From Phenylobacterium sp. (GTDB lineage Bacteria; Pseudomonadota; Alphaproteobacteria; Caulobacterales; Caulobacteraceae), in NCBI GenBank assembly GCA_028291285.1, contig JAQGIJ010000516.1, positions 1-8,190 on the forward strand: 8,190 nucleotides of DNA, read 5' to 3'. The first letter of the stretch is position 1. Each line of letters opens with the position of its first letter. Under the pieces are notes generated by a model that worked only from the letters and a program-made list of their open reading frames with translations, was not told the DNA's origin and ran no database searches. The translations under genes and the position numbers were made by a program. Shown piece by piece: positions 5,143-8,190 of this stretch.

Positions 5143-7857
5143 TCAACGGGTGAACACCGCCAGCCGCTGGGCCGTGCGGGCGTCCAGCCGGCCGGTGGCG
5201 GGCAGGTGGTGGTCGCGCTGGTAGGCGGCCACAGCCAGCCTCAGCCGCGGCGACGGCGCGCCGGTCGCGCGCCCGTTGAAATACCCCAGCCGGCCAAGGA
5301 TCCGCTGGGCCGCCACCAGGCTCACCGCCGGCGGGGGCGGCGCGGCCGGCGCCGCTGCGAGCACGCCTGCGTTCCGCGGCGCATAGGCGGCGATGGTCCG
5401 GTCGGCCGCCGCGCGCTGCGCCGGCGAAAGCTGGCGTTGCAGCGCAATCGCGTTGGCGCGGGCCTGGGCGTCGCCGCCGGCCGCTGCGATGGCGAACCAG
5501 GCGTAGGCCTGGGCCGGATCGTGCGCCGCCCCGCTACCCGCCTGGTAGAGGAGTCCCAGGTTGTACTGGGAATCGACGATGCCCCGCTCCGCGGCCGCCT
5601 TGAACCAGCGCGCCGCGCTGGTCAGGTCCTGCGGCCCGCCTTCGCCGCGGAAGGCGAACAGCGCCAGGTTATGCATGGCCGCCGCGTCGCCGCCTTCGGC
5701 CGCCTTGCCGGTCCAGCGGCGCGCCTCGGCCAGGTTCTGCTTCACGCCGCGCCCGCCGGTCTCGTAGAGCTTGCCCAGGTAGAACTGCGCCGGCGGATGG
5801 CCCGCTTCGGCGATGGCCTTCAGCCTGGCGAGCGCGCCGGGCTCGCCGGCCTCGATGCCGCGCGAGGCGCTGGCGAAGGCGGTGGCCAGTGCGTCGGCCA
5901 GCTGCGCCGGCGGCCGGCCCTCGCCCGCAACAGCGGTGATCGGGCCCAACGCCTGCGGCGCCAGGGCGACGGCGGCGCGCGGCGCCTGGGCGTCGTCGCT
6001 CGCCTGGGCGTCCGCGGCGGCTGGACGCGAGGGCGGGCCCTGCATCAGCACCACTCCCGCCGCGCCGACGCTCAGGAAGGCCGCGCCGCCGGCCACCATG
6101 ATCGCGGTCTGCAGGGTCGAGCTCGGGCCGCGGCGCGGGCGCAGGCCGAAGAGCGCGCCCGAGGACCAGCTGGGCTTCGGCTTGGCCGGCGCACGCTGGG
6201 GCGCCTCGACCGGCGCGGCGGCCCGCGCGGCGGCCCGCGCCTGCTCGATCACCTCGCGGGTGGAGAGCTCCGGCTTGACCTCGGCGTCGGCCGGCGGCTC
6301 GGGCTGGTCGAGGCCGAAGAGGTCGTCCTCCGGCTCCGGGATCGGCGCGAAGTCCCCGGCGCTCTCGAGCCCCGCCGGCGAGAACGTCGGCCGGGGCCTC
6401 GCGGCCTCGGTCAGGTCGAGCTCGTCGTCCTCCTCGGCGTCCTCGGCGCGCAGGAAGAGCTCCGGCCCGAACGCCGCGGCCGAGGGAGGCGCCGGCGCGG
6501 AGGGTGGCGCCATGTGGGCGTCGCTCAGCCGCTGCTCGAGACGCGCGCGGGCCTCCTCGAGGAGCTGGGCCGTGCGCTCCTCGCTCTCGCGGAACCGGTC
6601 GGCGAGCTCCTGGCTCGCGCGGGCCTGGCTCTCGGCCATGCGCTCGGTGACCCGGCTCACCTGTTCGCCGACGTCGTCGATCGCTTCGGCCGCGCGGCGC
6701 TCGGAGACCAGCAGCCGATCGCCCAGCTTGTCGGTCACCCGGTCGAGCTCGGTGCTGAACCGCTCCAGCGCCTCGGCCTGGGTCTGCTCGGTGCGCCCGG
6801 CCCGGGCCTCCATCGCCTCGGCGACGCGGGCCATCTCCCCGCCGACCTGGGCGATGGCCGCGGCGTTGCGGTCCTCGGAGCTCTGCAGCCGACCGTTCAG
6901 GGTGTCGGCCATGGTGAGCACGTCGCGGCCCATCTGCTGGATGGCCTGGGCGGAGCGCCGCTCGGCGGCCTCCACCTCGTGGGCAAGCTCGTCGAAGCGG
7001 CGGTCGATACGCCCGGCGTCGACGTCCTTCAGCCGCTCGGCCACCTGGATGCGCGCGGTCTCCACCTGCTCGGTGAGCGCCTGGGCGAGGGCCTCGAAGC
7101 GCGGGTCCTGCGCGCCGTGGCCGCCTTCGACGGTCCTCAGGCGCCGGTCCAGCGCCGCCAGCGAGCGGCGCAGCATGTCCAGCGCCTCGCCCGTGTGGCC
7201 CTCCGCCTGCGCCAGCCGCTGGCCCAGCCGCTGCACGATCTCCTCGATGATCGGAGCGGGATCCGTCGCGGGCCTGGCCTCCGCCCGCGCCAGCCGCGCG
7301 TCCAGGTCGTAGAGCTGGCCGGCCGTGCGGGTCACCGATTGTTCGATGACCCTGAGCGCCTCGGTGGAGCGCGGGCCCGCAGCCTCGCTCTCCATCCGCC
7401 GCAGGCGTTCGACGAGCCTGGCCTGCTCGCCGCCGACGCGATCGACCGCGCTCTCGAAACGCGCCGCGACCGCCAGGTTCTCCCGCTCGGTGGACTCGAT
7501 CCGCGCGAGCGCCTGGCGCACCGAATGCTCGACCCCGGAGATCGCCAGCCCGGTGCGCGTCTCCGACGCCTCCAGCCGGTCGGTCAGGCGGTCCAGCGCA
7601 TGGGCGATGCGGGCCACCTCGTCGGAGCGCGGCGCCGGGCTCTGCGCGATCAGCCGCGGCCGCGGCGGCTCGCCGAGCAGGCGCGGCGGTTCCGGCGCGG
7701 GCAGCGCGGCCTCGGCCGCCTGAGCCGCCTCGTCTTCCAGGATCACGCGATTGAGCCACTCGCCAAGCGTCATGCCCGAACGACGGGCATGGTCCTTGGC
7801 GACCTCACGAGCCTTGGGGTTTATCCCCTTAACGCTCCAGGGCGCCCCCGCCACCAT
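5143..7857 (-). CDS. podJ: PodJ-like polar organelle development scaffold protein
   Basis: This large scaffold has the PodJ domain order. The conserved N-terminus PWSVKGINPKAREVAKDHAR starts at residue 6 and is followed by RSGMTLGEWLN (26-36). Then come a Pro-rich linker (53-77), a long charged coiled-coil region (about 78-446), an acidic Pro-rich region (about 470-525), one membrane helix (about 584-605), Sel1-like repeats (about 675-800) and a C-terminal peptidoglycan-binding domain (about 845-904). The long N-terminal part should be cytoplasmic, and the Sel1 and peptidoglycan-binding parts periplasmic. In Caulobacter, PodJ marks the new (flagellar) pole, recruits PleC and pilus and chemotaxis factors, and is trimmed by periplasmic proteolysis. 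The 904 residues compare with about 974 in C. crescentus. Start choice: ATG 7857 puts MVAGAPWSVKG at the N-terminus, as in relatives, with GGGAG 9 nt upstream; ATG 7893 (916 residues) would add 12 residues unlike the family and has AGGA 4 nt upstream. Confidence 0.88.
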   Translation of the reverse strand: MVAGAPWSVKGINPKAREVAKDHARRSGMTLGEWLNRVILEDEAAQAAEAALPAPEPPRLLGEPPRPRLIAQSPAPRSDEVARIAHALDRLTDRLEASETRTGLAISGVEHSVRQALARIESTERENLAVAARFESAVDRVGGEQARLVERLRRMESEAAGPRSTEALRVIEQSVTRTAGQLYDLDARLARAEARPATDPAPIIEEIVQRLGQRLAQAEGHTGEALDMLRRSLAALDRRLRTVEGGHGAQDPRFEALAQALTEQVETARIQVAERLKDVDAGRIDRRFDELAHEVEAAERRSAQAIQQMGRDVLTMADTLNGRLQSSEDRNAAAIAQVGGEMARVAEAMEARAGRTEQTQAEALERFSTELDRVTDKLGDRLLVSERRAAEAIDDVGEQVSRVTERMAESQARASQELADRFRESEERTAQLLEEARARLEQRLSDAHMAPPSAPAPPSAAAFGPELFLRAEDAEEDDELDLTEAARPRPTFSPAGLESAGDFAPIPEPEDDLFGLDQPEPPADAEVKPELSTREVIEQARAAARAAAPVEAPQRAPAKPKPSWSSGALFGLRPRRGPSSTLQTAIMVAGGAAFLSVGAAGVVLMQGPPSRPAAADAQASDDAQAPRAAVALAPQALGPITAVAGEGRPPAQLADALATAFASASRGIEAGEPGALARLKAIAEAGHPPAQFYLGKLYETGGRGVKQNLAEARRWTGKAAEGGDAAAMHNLALFAFRGEGGPQDLTSAARWFKAAAERGIVDSQYNLGLLYQAGSGAAHDPAQAYAWFAIAAAGGDAQARANAIALQRQLSPAQRAAADRTIAAYAPRNAGVLAAAPAAPPPPAVSLVAAQRILGRLGYFNGRATGAPSPRLRLAVAAYQRDHHLPATGRLDARTAQRLAVFTR

Positions 7858-7960
7858 CGAATCGATCTCCCGTAGGATGACGAGGCTACCCATCGATTCC
7901 TGGGGTGTAAACGCGACCTTAACACCACATGTAGGGGGTAAGCCTTTGTCCTGTGGATGT
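7855..7960 (-). promoter_or_regulatory. podJ upstream region with GANTC, CtrA-like and DnaA-like sites
   Basis: On the minus strand, TTAA-N7-TTTA (7922-7908) differs by one base from the CtrA box TTAA-N7-TTAA. TGTGGATGT (7952-7960, plus strand) matches seven of nine bases of the DnaA box TGTGGATAA. Two GANTC sites (GAATC 7859-7863 and GATTC 7895-7899) sit against the two possible start codons and would be CcrM methylation sites, which GcrA can read. In Caulobacter podJ is known to be under DnaA, GcrA and CtrA cell-cycle control, so the combination is meaningful, though each site alone is weak. Transcription start not determined. Confidence 0.45.
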
Positions 7961-8020
7961 TCCGCCCGCGGAGCGCCCGCCGGGCTTCTGCCGGCGGCGC
8001 GCCTGGGCTAGCGGTCGCGG

Positions 8021-8190
8021 ATGGGGCTCACCCTCACCCTTTGGCTCGCCGCCGGCTTGGCGGGCCTGGCCGTCTTCGCCGGCTGGCGCGGCGCCCGGCC
8101 CCCCGACCTGCGCCGCGGCCCGCGGCTGGTCCCCTGGCGGATGCTGATGACGCTCGCGGCGCTGGCCGCGCTCGTCTTCGTCGTTCACCT
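8021..8190 (+). CDS. Small two-helix inner-membrane protein (partial, cut by right edge)
   Basis: An ATG at 8021 opens a frame of 56 complete codons to the window end. An in-frame TAG at 8009-8011 lies just upstream and no other start lies between, so the start is well constrained, but there is no good Shine-Dalgarno. The product has a first hydrophobic helix (about 3-22) and a basic Pro/Arg-rich loop with GARPPDLRRGPR at 24-35. A second hydrophobic stretch begins near residue 41 and reaches the edge at VVHL. The pattern resembles short (about 60-70 residue) conserved hypothetical membrane proteins of Caulobacterales, so probably only a few residues are missing. It is divergent from podJ with 127-163 nt between the starts. 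Function unknown. Confidence 0.68.
   Translation, partial: MGLTLTLWLAAGLAGLAVFAGWRGARPPDLRRGPRLVPWRMLMTLAALAALVFVVH

Noticed and set aside
5105..5144. Possible terminator downstream of podJ (GCCGG/CCGGC hairpin and palindrome GACCGCGGTC at 5135-5144)
   Set aside because: The stem is short and no T-tract follows on the minus strand, so it is not a credible intrinsic terminator; short GC palindromes are expected at this composition.
5206..7875. 889-codon plus-strand open frame opposite podJ
   Set aside because: It is antisense to a recognisable multidomain protein, and its product is Arg/Gly/Leu-rich without domains; a codon-bias shadow of podJ.
7948..7962. GTCC-N7-GTTC upstream of the 8021 gene as another SOS box
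   Set aside because: It has one mismatch, no link to repair function, and poor placement. One-mismatch boxes are expected several times by chance in a window this size.
7919..8188. Minus-strand open frame of 89 codons at the right edge
   Set aside because: It is charged and low-complexity and is overlapped by the plus-strand frame from 8021, which has a clear two-helix membrane pattern.

Overview
The window looks like chromosome of a Caulobacteraceae-type alphaproteobacterium (Caulobacter/Phenylobacterium group). Base composition is very GC-rich (roughly 70% by eye). It carries a recognisable PodJ-type polar scaffold protein, GTTC-N7-GTTC direct repeats that match the alphaproteobacterial LexA/SOS box, and GANTC (CcrM) sites at the podJ start. 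No rRNA, tRNA, CRISPR array, insertion sequence or prophage gene was seen.

Layout, left to right. (1) 1-654, minus strand: the 5' part (218 codons) of a large DinG-type ATP-dependent DNA helicase gene that runs off the left edge. (2) 655-819: a divergent control region with two perfect GTTC-N7-GTTC repeats, one just upstream of the helicase and one facing the next gene. (3) 820-1194, plus strand: a small exported Gly/Tyr-rich protein with a glycine-zipper segment. (4) 1246-3843 and 3840-4583, plus strand: a two-gene operon with a 4-bp overlap. It encodes an Lhr-core-type DEXH helicase and the metallophosphoesterase PdeM, both of the ligase-associated DNA damage response set. The helicase gene carries an in-frame palindromic repeat. 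(5) 4580-5062, minus strand: a DUF3429-type membrane protein converging on pdeM and sharing a CTAG with it. (6) 5143-7857 (or 7893), minus strand: a podJ homologue. (7) 8021-8190, plus strand: the start of a small two-helix membrane protein, cut by the right edge.

The left half reads as a DNA-repair neighbourhood: two unrelated helicases and a repair phosphoesterase. A perfect SOS-like box precedes the DinG-type gene and a one-mismatch version precedes the Lhr/PdeM operon. The ligase and exonuclease partners usually found with Lhr/PdeM are not in this window. The right half is a cell-polarity locus. The podJ upstream region combines GANTC sites, a near-match CtrA box and a partial DnaA box, consistent with cell-cycle-timed expression as known for Caulobacter podJ.

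I did not find a wholly new system. The points most worth following up are the SOS-box cluster, the palindromic element that became coding sequence inside the helicase, and the degenerate exonuclease-like N-terminus of the DinG-type protein.
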